Source of the DNA: Apostichopus japonicus
Lineage: Eukaryota; Echinodermata; Holothuroidea; Aspidochirotida; Stichopodidae
Length of the DNA: 64,000 nucleotides
Assembly: GCF_037975245.1 (NCBI RefSeq)
Contig: NC_092577.1
Coordinates: forward strand, 25,417,398-25,481,397
Direction of reading: 5' to 3'
Position numbers and translations under genes: made by a program. The notes below the pieces were generated by a model, which was not told the DNA's origin, did no database searches, and saw nothing but the letters and a program-made list of their open reading frames with translations. Shown in pieces: positions 9,948 through 21,474 of this stretch (positions are counted from its first letter, which is position 1; each line of letters opens with the position of its first letter).

Positions 9948-12538
9948 CTAGGACGATGAGGGTTCAATCGCTGGAGTTGCTGGTCCCTCTTCTGATTCAA
10001 CCTCAGATTCATACACCTGTGTGTTCCTCTTTTGTGCCACTTGTGATTTCTATAAGATATGGAGAACAATGGTAATATATTTTTATTAAAAATCTTATAC
10101 ATGCATGCAGTTACTGATGGTTCCATCTACACAAGGATGTGCTTAACACATACATCATCCTGTTTATTTAACATGAACAATTCCAGTTACCTTTCTCATG
10201 TAGTTGCTGCCTCCTGGCATATTAATTAGGGCATTTCTGAGAACTTATACACATAAACTGGTGATTTTTTTTAGCCTAACACACTGTAGCATAGGCGAAT
10301 TTAAGGCCTAAAACTATATTTTTGTAAATCTTCAAACGATGCCAATTTCTGTTCGGATCGTTTTATACACAAACTGGTTAATTTTATAGCCTGACACCCT
10401 GTAGCATAGGCGAATTTAAAGCCTATACTTATATTTGAAATCTTCAAACGATGTCTTTTTTTATTCTCATCATTTAATACACATAAACTGGTGAATTTTA
10501 TAGCCTAACACACCATAGCATAGGCTATTTTAAAACATATATATATACATATACTCAGGGTTCGCAGGTTTCTTCCGGGGGTGGAAAAAACCGCGGAATA
10601 AACCGCGGTTTTTTCCACCCGGAAGAAATAGGTTTCTTCCAGTTTCTTCCGGACAAAACGGAAGAAACTCATTTTTTGGGGAAAAACTGTTGATAAAGTT
10701 TCATAACAACCTGCAATGATTTCTATTTATGTAATAAATGGACAAGAAGCACTATAGTGTTATCTATGTAGTCTATATCTAGGTTTGGAGCACATGACCT
10801 GCTTCCAGCATATACTGTACACAATATAGTACTAGGCTACTTGCATCGGTCAATTCAGGGAACAACTATGGGCAAACAATATTTTGCAGACCAGAATGGT
10901 CCTGATCATAACCCAGTTCTTAGTTAAAACTAGTTTCTGAGTGGCGGGGCAAGTGTTCCCTGGAAACTAGTGTAGGCCTACTACAATGCACCCTCATTAC
11001 TACAATTACATTGACCACTGTGGCTATATTTTGTGGAGATTGAACTCAAGACATGAGGGTTACAGATTCGACTGGAAGTTGTAGTGTGAAATGAGGGCTG
11101 GCTCGTGGCCAGCTGTGGTTAAAGGGTGTGTAGACTTGCGCAAAAAGAAACGTATAATGCCGGTAATCTGACCTACTTTCGAATGAGGTGTAACAGAAGT
11201 GTTAGACACCACCATCGATCACAGAAAATACACACACAGCTTGCTACCATCGGTAATTATACACTAGTATAGTCAGTACATACAGCTGCGATCAATACCC
11301 ACAGCACAGTCTATATAAACAATGCAGCGATGGACATCTCAGGTCCAGCTAAAGATAACAAGGTATCACGTTTCATTACTGTAGTGACACGAACAAAACA
11401 TCACTTGCAAGCAACGGAAAGTTAACTTTTCAGATGGCCGCACACGGTTTGAGGCGAGTCTTCAATGTCTTTTATTGTGGATGTTTGTTCTTTTTGCTGT
11501 TGGGATGACAAGTCCTCCTGTTAACTACTAGTTGTAATTTAGGGAGTTAGAGAAATTAAGCTGTTGCCTAAATCTAACAGATATTGTTCGACTATTTTCT
11601 TGGTGTTCATTGTATTAAATCCTCCGTGCATGAGCCAATCCAGGTTAATCATTCATACAGTATGGCCAGTTATGCAATTCTGGTTGATAGGGGATCGCGA
11701 GATGATAAGTAGTCCTTCAATATTGTGATTTATAAGCAAACATCTTTTGGTGTAGAAAAACAACCAAAAATTATAATCAAAACAAAAATATCATATTTTG
11801 ATGGTTTCAATGGTATGCATTTCAGTCAGATGATGGTGAACTATTTGTCTCTTTATCATGTATGTGGGTTGTGCTGCCTATATGCCAATTTTCACAGTTT
11901 CTTCCAGTTTCTTCCGGTTTCTTCCAGTTTCTTCCGGAAGAAACTGGAAGAAACCTGGAAGAAACAGGTTTCTTCCAGTTTCTTCCACGTCCCCGGAAGA
12001 AATAGGTTTCTTCCGGAAGAAACCGAACCCTGCATATACTATCCCCCAAAAGGGCACCTTGATTCCACGACAATATGGCGTATCGCTTTGCGATGATGCC
12101 TTTGACAGCATGTTCTGTCACATAAATTTAGCACACCCACATCTAACATTTTGCCTCAGGGTGCTATCTCCCCAAGTCCAAATCTGAGGGGGTGGGGAAT
12201 GGTGGTTACTCCAGATTTGGCCGGTAAAAAAACGGTATTTGATGATAATTTTTCAGAACATTTTGCAGATATCACTCTTCTGCTCTGCCATGCAGAACCA
12301 AGTGCATTAAGTTTGTGCCGAGTCATTTGTTTTTCACAATATTGTTCCACTCACATCTACACAAACACTAAGTGCTTTAGAGACATGATCTTGTTTATTT
12401 CATTAATATAAACAATTCCAATTACCTTTCTCATGTAGTTGCTGCCTCCTGGCATATTTGGGGCATTTCTTAGAACTTCACCGATTTCAAACAAGAAATC
12501 GCTCCTCTTCCCATTTTTGATGCATTTCCTTAGTGCTT
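9948..12538 (-). CDS. 3' exons of an unrecognised spliced gene inside the TIR element
   Basis: Two exon-like segments with matching splice signals. Exon 12538-12426 is bounded by an acceptor AG and donor GTAATT and encodes about 37 residues (EALRKCIKNGKRSDFLFEIG..., ending GGSNYMRK). The last exon, 10049-9948, follows TTATAG and encodes about 33 residues rich in Glu/Ser/Pro, ending in a stop at 9948-9950; AATAAA (minus strand, 9861-9866) lies about 80 bp downstream. A partial duplicate of the first exon with its donor lies at about 10191-10255. The hAT element sits between the two exon copies. No domain recognised. It could be the C-terminus of the element's own protein or a captured host gene; upstream exons were not found. 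Confidence 0.5.
10245..10545. repeat. Three ~115-bp tandem units
   Basis: 'acacataaactggtg' with 'tagcctaacac' recurs at about 10245, 10362 and 10475 (spacing 117 and 113 bp). It lies directly beside the duplicated exon piece, so the exon duplication and this array may have one origin. Confidence 0.8.
10556..12032. mobile_element. Non-autonomous hAT element, perfect 8-bp TSD
   Basis: Termini are CAGGGTTCG (10556 rightward) and CGAACCCTG (ending 12032), flanked by identical CATATACT at 10548-10555 and 12033-12040. Eight-base duplications and CAGGG-type ends are diagnostic of hAT. Both subterminal regions contain clustered GGTTTCTTCC / TTTCTTCCAG motifs in both orientations. The 1,477-bp interior has no transposase frame, so it was moved in trans. 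The perfect duplication implies recent insertion. Confidence 0.92.
10579..10620. repeat. Perfect 18-bp hairpin in the hAT element
   Basis: Arms 10579-10596 and 10603-10620 are exact inverted repeats (GGGTGGAAAAAACCGCGG) around a 6-nt AATAAA loop. Confidence 0.95.
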
Positions 12539-12602
12539 CTGTACAAATGAAAGGAAACAAGTATTAAACATCTGTTTGAAAAAAAATTGGCTAACATATT
12601 TT

Positions 12603-12735
12603 ATACATACCCGTACCCATACTCATGAGTCGGTACTGGTACCCATACTCACAGTTTCATTTTCCTTGGACCTGTACTTACAGTATAGGCCATTACCCAT
12701 ACCCGTACTCATGAGCCTGTACCCATGAGTCCAGC
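12603..12735. repeat. Degenerate ACCCATACTC repeats, hAT-like end
   Basis: Repeated (T/A)ACCC(A/G)TACTCATGAG motifs ending in GTCCAGCACTTG; inverted, this resembles the CAGTGCTGGA terminus at 6185. Possible end of an old hAT element; the partner end was not found. Confidence 0.4.
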
Positions 12736-12739
12736 ACTT

Positions 12740-15530
12740 GTAGTGCTGTTTAATATGTATGCAATGTAAATTTTATGACACATAAATATACTCAGTGACA
12801 GATCGATATATTTTTGTTTGTACATGTAAACATGGGGACACTATGGTATATACACAGTTGGATGACTTTTTCAGGTTAATTTCAAAACTTGCCAGTGGGA
12901 GAATATCGGGCAACCTGGAACCAGGGTTGTTGATTTTTTTTTTTTTAAATCAGATTTTTTAAATTTTGCAATAATCAAAAGTTCAATTTCCTCTCAAATG
13001 TTACCTAAATCTTCCAAAAACACCTACACCCACCCATATTACATACGAGCAGTCAGCCCAATGCTTTAATTTGATTTCCAGACAATCAACGGAAGTCATG
13101 CTGTCTTGTATATATTATTTCACAATTAGGCCCTATATCCCCCACTAAGGGGCCAATGATACCAATTTCCCTTTGTTGAACACAGACACTTGTTTGTACC
13201 CAATGAGCTACTTCACAACCATAGTTTATGCAATCTACTGTCTATACACAGGAAGTTAATTTATTCATGATACTCCACCCCAGTAAGGTTTGATTGGGGG
13301 ATTATAGGGAATTGTATTCTATTTGGTAGTTGACACTTCACTCTGAATATGGAGTACCACAGAAGAAGTGTGCATGGGCTCATACTGGGCTATATATCTT
13401 TAAGTGCACCCAATTCAGTATTATCCAAGCTCACATACTTCATTGAGTCTCTATCAAACAGGTCAACTAGAGGGGATTCTTGCAGGCAATTTCTAGAATT
13501 GTTCAATTTGTTTTAGTACGATGGGACACATGCCATACCAGTGTGACAGGATTTTTCTCACTGAAAATACCTCCCACCCCCGGGGGGAATAAAACAGGTT
13601 TAATACAAGTTCATTTGTTTGATAAAAGTTTCAATAAAGTTCCACTAAAGCAAGAGACTCTGCTCTTTCCTTTCTACAATCAAGACTATTTGCTTTGGTA
13701 TTTAATTATACGAGTTTCATTATTGCAGTTTAATCAGTGCCATGGGCTATATATTACATATATATGGGACAGATATTACTGAGATTTACTGAAGTTTCTT
13801 TGATACTTGATTGAGACTCTACTTTAATACGAATTGTTTGATTTCAGAGATTAAGCTGACCACAATTCAACTTTTCCTGCCAAAAATTAGAAAATTGATA
13901 TCTTCCTTGGCTGGATATATGCTACTGAATACAAATGGTGAAAGTTGCATCTGATATACTCTTTTACAATGGATTACAAGAGGATGGGACAGGATGTTAC
14001 TCTGTCTACATAAACAGTGGTTAAGCTGCTGTGAAGCTGACCACACATCCTGCTGAAGATTACATAATAATAGGTGCACAAACAGGTGTAGGGTTTTGGT
14101 TGTAGAAAGTTACACTAGAGGTTACAGTGTGGATGATCTCCTGGAACTAATAAGTTGGAGGTTTCTGAGAGGTGTGATGTAAGAACTTCCTGTCTGTGCT
14201 ACTAGCTAAGATATTGTAAATATGTTCCTAGGGTAAGGAGAAGGTGAGATAACAGTAAAATGCTCTCTGTTACAATTGTTACAGGAAACTCAGTTAGATG
14301 ATGCTCCTGTTTGGAAACAATTATATCGATGTCAAAGCAGATAGAGAAAATTTGTACCTTTGAACCAAGAAAATTATGTTCTAACTCATTCAATTTATCT
14401 GCAAATGTTCTGGTTAAAAATAAAAGGGCTGGGACCATTTAATAAAAAAACAAAGACATTAGCTTCTTCTATACTGTATTATTCAATAGGAAATTAGTGT
14501 TACATATCACTGGAACATTTTAAGCTACGCCTGACATGGACCAATTTCTTGACAAATCTTGTACCGATACTCAAAAAAAGTTATAAACAAACTCAAACAA
14601 GTCATCTACAACATGAATGTTCTGATTGCAAAGAAAGGGTCCGAACCATTTTCAGAAAGGTAAAAAATATAAAACTGACAAAGAAATATGCACATTATTA
14701 AATCGAGCCCTAACTTTTGGCGGCCATTTAAGTCGGCTGTCTGAACTTAGCAACAATGGACGTTGTTGGCTCGATGTAATATTGCGTGCACCTGTTTCCA
14801 ACAACATGTACAGTACCCTAACCTATAACAGTAAAACCAACTTTTTTGTTTATTTTCTGTACTAATAATCAAATCAAACAGTTAAAAAAGGATTAAAAAT
14901 AGTGTGAAATATATCTAAACCCTAACCTGTAATATAATCACCCACATTTTCTTTGCAAGGTTTAACCAAAAACAGGTAGCCTATGCCTGGCCTACACATT
15001 ATTAAATAACAAGCCCCAATCTCTTTGGTTTTCCTGTACAAAAAGTAGCCCTAGCCTATATACATTTTCCTAAAATGTTGAAACTTTCACAATTAATGTC
15101 TGCTAAGCTGATCTATAAAAGGGTGAACTTTGTTTCATACAGGTACTTTTTAAGCTTGAAAATTCCCTCTGATCCTCTTACGTGTCGAACTTCGCAGGGT
15201 CCATCATACAAAATACGTGATAACGTGCATATCGTGGTAGGGTAGGCTAGGCCTATAACGTTAGTGGTACACCTTACGTTAATGCTATAAGCCTATACTA
15301 TAGTACGGTAGGCTGATTTTGCATTATTTATGAAAAATACAATGAACTTACCTAATTACTTCTTGTTTTCGATAGACTTACTCCTAACTCCTGATGAAAA
15401 GTATCAAAGAATCTGGATAATTCACAGACTTGAATGAGTAATTCTTACTGCAGTAACTAGAGCAGTACGGGCTTGAAGTTGAACTTTGAAGTTGAAGGCA
15501 AAGTTGGCAAAGTTGATGGCAAATGAGCAA
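12740..15530. other. Interior of the TIR element, no gene seen
   Basis: AT-rich. Frames at 13480, 13867, 14202 and 14626 lack recognisable motifs or splice support. If the element encodes a transposase, its exons are unrecognised here or deleted. Confidence 0.4.
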
Positions 15531-15532
15531 AT

Positions 15533-16122
15533 CAGCGTAACCAGCGGCACATGCCAAAAAACGCTAGATTTGCAAAAGTAAAATCCCAGAAAACGCTAGA
15601 TATAGATATTAATGCACATATGTAATGTAGCCTACTACCTCCATCACAAGTTGCACTTACTTATATGATAGACATTGTTATGAATATGATTATTTTAAAC
15701 AAACTTCAAGTCATAATGGCTCAGAATCATAACAAAACAACTGAAGAATCAACAAAAATACAACACATTCAGACGATTCTCGTCTCAATCCGCGGTAAGG
15801 CTGTGTACGTAGTGTATACATAAACTCACACAATGGCCCACAGTTCCGCTCCTCACGTTTACTACATGCAAGCGTACGCATCAGCTGTACGTACGTTCTG
15901 CATTATTCATTTTAAATATATCGACCGCGATAACATTGTGTAAAAGTAACATATAAATAGCGGTTCAAGTGTGTTGCAAAGCGGGAATTTCACCTCGAAT
16001 GTTTCGGATACGGTCATTTTTTTGGGAACCATCAATTTTGATACGAAAAAACGTACGCTAGGACACCAGAAAAGTCAAAAACACGCTAAAGCTAGTGTAA
16101 AACGCTAAAGCTGGTAACACTG
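15533..16122. mobile_element. Old hAT-like element (590 bp)
   Basis: Left end CAGCGTAACCAGC and right end (inverted) CAGTGTTACCAGC match at 11 of 13 positions. AACGCTA motifs occur inside both ends. The flanking 8-mers match at only 5 of 8 positions, so the call rests on the termini. Nested in the TIR element. Confidence 0.5.
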
Positions 16123-16339
16123 GTGGTAATGGTTTTAAATTTAGCGCGTATACGTCGTACGTACGAGATTTTTTTTTAACCAATCAAATTCCTGGAATTC
16201 ATGCATGTGACACTAAGTTTGAAACTAAGTTTGAATCTTTTTATTTCTATTACGGGATTATGAAAGAACATGCTCCATTAATATTAACCCTTGGGAACCT
16301 AACCGAAACCTATAATTATAACTTATTTTAAACGTATCT

Positions 16340-16560
16340 GTGATTAACCACGGTAGTCTAATTATTATAAACGTATCTATGATTAAACACGACTGCAAAC
16401 CGTGGCCGCTTCAAGTGATGCTCAGTGGAGCGTGACCTGACGGTCTGACGTCACTCCCTAATGCGGATAAGGGTTATTATAAACGTATCTGTGATTAATC
16501 ACTATCACGTGATCTACCACAGATACGTTTATAATAATTAGACTACCGTGATTTATCACG
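16340..16560. repeat. Foldback with ~42-bp arms
   Basis: The segment ending about 16382 and the inverted segment 16517-16558 share CACGGTAGTCTAATTATTAT and further bases with few mismatches; ~135 bp separate them. Short pieces recur at 16480-16500 and 16558-16575. Likely a small foldback element or rearranged end. Confidence 0.75.
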
Positions 16561-16574
16561 ATAGTCTAATTATA

Positions 16575-17964
16575 AACATTATGATATAACGTTTTAAGAA
16601 AACATTATTGAAACATTTTAAAGATATTTTGTAATGCAAAACGTTATAAAAATGTTTTTAAAACGTTTTTAATATAAAAGTTTGTGAACCTATTTGAATC
16701 AATTTGAGGATGCAGGCAATGTTTGTTTTTAGTTTTTTTTTAATTTTTTTATTGCGTATGTACCAACAACGCATAATTTTATCTGATTTCATTAGGAAAC
16801 TAGATATTTGAACAACATTTTGATATAATGTTGTAGGTAAAACATTTTTAAAACATTTTAAAAACATTTTCTTACAAATGTTATTGTATAACGCATTGAA
16901 AACATCATGATATCACGTTTTAAGAAAATATTATTGAAACATTTAAAGATATTTTGTGATGCAAAACGTTATAAAAATGTTTTTAAAACGTTTTTAATAT
17001 AAAAGTTTGTGAACCTATTTGAATCAATTTGAGGATGCAGGCAATGTTTGTTTTTAGTCTTTTTTTATAATTTGATTGCGTATATACCAACAATGCAAAC
17101 TTTTATCTGACTTCATTAGAAAATATTTATATGATATTTGAACAACATTTTGATATAATGCTGAAGGTAAAACATTTTTTAAACATTTTAAAAACATTTT
17201 CTTACAAATGTTATTGTATAACGCATTGAAAACATTATGATATAACGTTTTAAGAAAATATTATTGAAACATTTTAAAGATATTTTGTGATGCAAAACGT
17301 TATAAAAATGTTTTTAAAACGTTTTTAATATAAAAGTTTGTGAGCCTATTTGAATCAATTTGAGGGTGCAGGCAATGTTTGTTTTTAGTCTTTTTTATTT
17401 AATTTTATTGCGTATGTACCAACAATGCAAACTTTTATCTGACTTCATTAGAAAATATTTATATGATATTTGAAAAACATTTTGATATACTGTTGTAGGT
17501 AAAACATTTTTAAAACATTTTAAAACATTTTCCTCAATGTTATTGTATAACAAATTAAAAACATTATGATATAACGTTTTAAGAAAATATTATTATAACA
17601 TTAGGAAGATATTTTATATAGCAAGACGTTTTAAAAATGTTTTTAAAATATTATTATTAACATGCAAGTTTATTAGCATATTTGAATCACATTTGATGAA
17701 GTGCCATTGTTTTCGTAGTTTTAATGCATCATATACCCACAATGCATATTTCCATTTAATTAACGGTAGAATATATTTTTATGATATTTTAACAACATTG
17801 TGAAATAATATTGAAAACAAAACATTTTTTAAACATTTTTAAAACATTTTTATGTTATAAAATAACATCATAATAACGTTATATAAATATAATATAGAAA
17901 TGTTTTGTTACAACGTTTCTACGACCTTTTAAAAATGTTATGATAATGTTATGTGTTTGCTGGG
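16575..17964. repeat. ~328-bp subterminal tandem repeats, right end of TIR element
   Basis: GTTTTAAGAAAA recurs at 16591, 16917, 17247 and 17576 (spacing 326, 330, 329 bp). Each unit carries AACGTT clusters and 'caatttgagg(a/g)tgcaggcaatg'. The last unit is the most diverged and runs into the terminal repeat. Confidence 0.9.
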
Positions 17965-18509
17965 TAGGCCACAGAGGAGTAACAAAAACAAACTATAAAG
18001 ACAGGTTTAAACTTAAAACGATATACGATAACTATATACGACAAACGCACACACCCGCCTGGCGGGAAGTATAGCACAGTACAGTAAGGTAAGGTAAGAA
18101 AGTAGCTGTATCAGATGGAGAGCGAGAGCGAAACACGTCTGTACTCCACGAAAGCCAATTTATATGTTTATGTTTTTATGCATTTATGTTTCATTGCCTT
18201 GTACAGCATACATTGACTGTATTTGGTATCTAAGTATCAACCATGTCTCATTTGTAGCTACTGCAATCAGTTCCTTTTTATGACTGACATATATAAATCA
18301 CCTTCACATCTCTTCACAAATAATTCATCCTATAACAATAACTGCTGCAATCCCTGGCAAGGTTTCTCCTGAAGTGTTAACAATTTGACATGTTTCATAA
18401 CTTCAAAGTTAATTCAACTTGAACTTCAAACTAAATTCACATCTTAGCTATTTTTAATGTCAATCACTTTCACTGAGCATTTTCCTCATTAAACAGCAGT
18501 TGTTAACTA

Positions 18510-18567
18510 TTGTTGAAAAATTAAACTAGTACAACTATGTAGTTGTACTGGTTTAATTTGTCAACAA
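18510..18567. repeat. 58-bp near-perfect palindrome
   Basis: Arms 18510-18537 and 18540-18567 match at 26 of 28 positions with a 2-nt centre. It lies between LINE copy E1 and the 3' end of the pseudogene. Purpose unknown. Confidence 0.9.
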
Positions 18568-19212
18568 TTTCGAACCATGATATATCCTCATAGAGCTTTG
18601 CCTAATTTGCTTCTTCAACAAAACTAACAACTTACCAGAGCAAACACTTGCACTTTTACTTGCTTCTTAGCTGTCACTATCACTGTCAGACTGAACCTCT
18701 TGGATCCATTTCTTAACAGTTTGCCTTGGTACCTGTTGGAATCAGTTTTGTAGAATACATTAGACGAAAATGATAAACAGCCTTACGTAAACCAACATCA
18801 AGACCAATAACAAAATAATGGACTATTTTCCGCCTGAGCTGGTCATTGACTGTCAACATTTTGCAGAAGAGATTGCGATCTTCTTCAACAATTACAGTTT
18901 TGCCTTTTGATGCAGGAACTGTAACTACCTTCCTAATGTCACTGAACGTTTTCAATTGCTGTTGTTTGATTGGGGCAAAGAAGTCTGTCGTATCCGTTGT
19001 CAACCTCTCTTGAAGAAACTTTGCAGCGCATCTTCAGGTCACTCTGAATATCAACTGCTGGCAAATACCCAAAGGCTAACTGGACTAGTTGGTCGTTATC
19101 ACTAGAAAATGGATCGATTAACCCCTGTAACGTATTGGTGACCTTCACTACATCATTTTCATCACGCTGCAAACGTCCTGCATTTTTCTGATGCCATGTA
19201 CCTGTATTGTTC

Positions 19213-19687
19213 TTTTTACGTGTAAAGAAAAACGGACACGGACCAAAGGTGAACAAAACCAAAAACAATTCCAGTCTGTTTAACAACCACCATAAACCCA
19301 ACTGAAAACCCACAAACAGAAATCTCTCACTCACCCATAAATGTATACAATGTAGCGTTCAACGTGACATGAAATGGACACGGACCCAAAGGCCAACAGA
19401 ACCAAAACAATAAAGCTACACAAACCAGCCCCAAAAAGCCAACACCAAACCACAAACAGAACCCCCCAACCCATATTATGTAACGATCGACCACACAACC
19501 CCCCCCCAACACACACCTGAAAAATAACCCACTACAAAACTTCATCCGGAGTACGCCGTCCCGATGGTAGACAACAGGCCTGCGCATTACCTGCGAAGTT
19601 TTCCCAATATGGGTCTTTTCAGGCCCCTGGCAGTGTTCTCCTTTTCTTACGAGGGAGCAGAGTTCTTAGCTCCTCGTCATTGATCGA
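19213..19687 (-). mobile_element. LINE family B, 5'-truncated copy B2
   Basis: 475 bp holding the last ~30 ORF1 codons (ELRTLLPRK...) and the 3' UTR of family B, close in sequence to 19884-20320. Flanked by GTATTGTTC at 19204-19212 and 19688-19696, a 9-bp duplication. The 3' end (minus) is CGTAAAAA with no polyA. Inserted in the pseudogene. Confidence 0.88.
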
Positions 19688-21215
19688 GTATTGTTCATAC
19701 CTGCCAAGTCACCACATGCAGTAAGGTTCTTTGCTCTCTCTGGTGCAGTTAATGACCATCTCTGTACTGCTCCCTGCTTTAGGCTAAACCCAACAATCCC
19801 TTCATGTGTTTTTAGTGTCCCGGTTGTATGTCTGTTTTATAGCCATATCACAAGCTACTTGCCCAAAGGGGTTTGTTGTGGATGCTTTTTACGCTCAAAG
19901 AAACGGACACGGACCAAAGGTCAACAAAACCAAAAACAATCCCAGTCTGTTTAATAAACACCAAAAACCCAACTGAAAACCCACAAACAGAAATCTCTCA
20001 CTAACCCACGTGAAAAGGACACGGACACATAGGCTAACAGAACCAAAACAATAAAGCTCCACAAACCAGCCCCAAAAAGCCAACACCAAACCACAAACAG
20101 AAAACCCCCAACCCATATTATGTAAGGACCACACAAACCCCCCCACCCGACACATAAGAACTAACTAACTGCAAAATTCATCCGGGGTACGCCGTCCCGA
20201 TAGCAGACGACAGGCTTGCGCATTACCTGCGAAATTTTCCCAATACGGGTCTTTTCAAGCCCCTAACAGTATTTTCCCTTTTCTTACGAGGGAGCAGAGT
20301 TCTTAACTCCTCGTCAACCTTGATCGAGTGGACCTCCCTGTCAGGAACAGGAGGTCCACTAGCGACCATCGTGTCCGGTATAGCGGAAGCGGCTGCGGGT
20401 AGGGTGGAAGGGCCACTCGAGTCAATGAGATCAGTGGCCTGTTTTGTCTCATCAAACCAATCGGAGGACTCCTTAGCCAAAACTAATAAGTCCTCCATTG
20501 GCGAGTCAGAATCTGGGCCACTTAATGTCTCTTGGGCCGGTTGACTCGGGGCCCGACTAGTATCACCGATAGCGGGCGTAGCTACCGGTGAAACAGTACA
20601 AGCGGCATCCTGCGCCGCGTGCCACTCCGCTAGTACCATCTCCGCCGTTTTGTCCTGCTCTGCCTCAGTGGGCAGGCTGGCAGTCTCGGCAAGTTCGATC
20701 AGGGGAGAGGGTCGGACACGAAAGGGGGAACAAAGCCTCCATCGGGGCGCTAGTGTCGGACACTGGGGCGATGACAGAGGCATCATGTGGTACGGTGTCA
20801 GAGGCCGGGACAGGGACCGCTTCAACCACGCCCGTAGCCACTCTCGCGGCGTATGAGCGGTCTGGGCATAAACGAGCGAGATGGCCCGTTTTCCCACACG
20901 AGTTGCAAACGATATCCCCTTTACACTCGGCCAGGGTATGCCCAACCTGTAAACAGCGGCTACACCGCTTGTTCGGGCACAACCTGGCCTCATGCCCTTC
21001 CAGCCCACACCTCCAACAAGTGCGAGGCTGGCCCGGGTATGCAATGTGGGCCCTGTGCCCATTAGCCCACAAGGTAGAGGGGATATCGGACTTGAGTTCA
21101 ACTCTAACTCGTCTAGTCCCGGTCTTGACACCCATACATTCAAGGAATTCCGGCTCCTCGTAGCCGGTCACTTTCCCAAAACGCCCCAGTGTCCGCACAA
21201 CAACCTGTTCAGACA

Positions 21216-21277
21216 GTTGGCAGTTGGCTTTTGGCTGCAGTTGGCTTTTGGCAGTTGGCTGCAGTTGGCTTTCGTGG
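21216..21277 (+). repeat. Short 5'-end repeats of LINE A1
   Basis: GCAGTTGGCTT recurs about four times directly before the conserved 5' sequence; copy A2 has only one to two units (25537-25553). Variable 5' monomers are known from L1-type elements, where they can carry promoter activity; that role here is inference. Confidence 0.7.
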
Positions 21278-21474
21278 AGTGCGGACGTGTTTTCGCTCTC
21301 GCTCTTCATCTGTTACAGCTGTTATTGTACTGTGCTGTGCTATACTTCCCGCCAGGCGGGTGTGATAGCTTGTGTTCGTGTGTTTTCCCCAGTTCGTATA
21401 TCGTTTGTTGTTTCACTATCCTGTCTTTTGTTTGTTTTGTGTTACTCCCCTGTGGCCTAGCCACCTTCGGTATC

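Larger units (their letters stand above)
9067..17964. mobile_element. 8.9-kb TIR element with TA target duplication
   Basis: The ends are inverted repeats beginning CCCAGCAAACACA (9067 rightward; 17964 leftward), flanked by TA (9065-9066 and 17965-17966). Uninterrupted LINE copies carry GGTGGCTAGGCCAC at this site, so the single TA is duplicated exactly. Both subterminal regions are rich in AACGTT/AAAACGTTTT motifs; the right one consists of ~328-bp tandem repeats. No transposase frame is visible, so it is non-autonomous or has lost its transposase. A TA duplication fits Tc1/mariner-like or ISL2EU-type families; I cannot assign it. It carries spliced coding exons and a nested hAT element. Confidence 0.85.
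7755..18155 (-). mobile_element. L1/Tx1-type LINE, family A, copy E1 (3'-truncated, split)
   Basis: Minus-strand copy of the same family as the 21-31 kb elements. The 5' end is near 18155 (CTCCACGAAAG in plus orientation; the family starts CGTGGAGTGCGGACGTG). The 5' UTR runs 18155-17965 and resumes at 9066 after an 8.9-kb insertion. ORF1 is intact; ORF2 stops matching at about 7754, after roughly 32 codons. LINE copies usually lose their 5' end, so loss of the 3' end points to later deletion or recombination, at a junction with GC-rich tandem DNA. Confidence 0.85.

Noticed and set aside
16575..17964. CRISPR-like array
   Set aside because: The units are ~328 bp long and diverged, in a eukaryotic transposon end; there are no short repeats with unique spacers.
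19327..20155. Trp/Phe/Val-rich minus-strand frames as membrane proteins
   Set aside because: They are the GT-rich 3' UTRs of LINE copies B1 and B2; the two copies differ by indels that break any shared frame.
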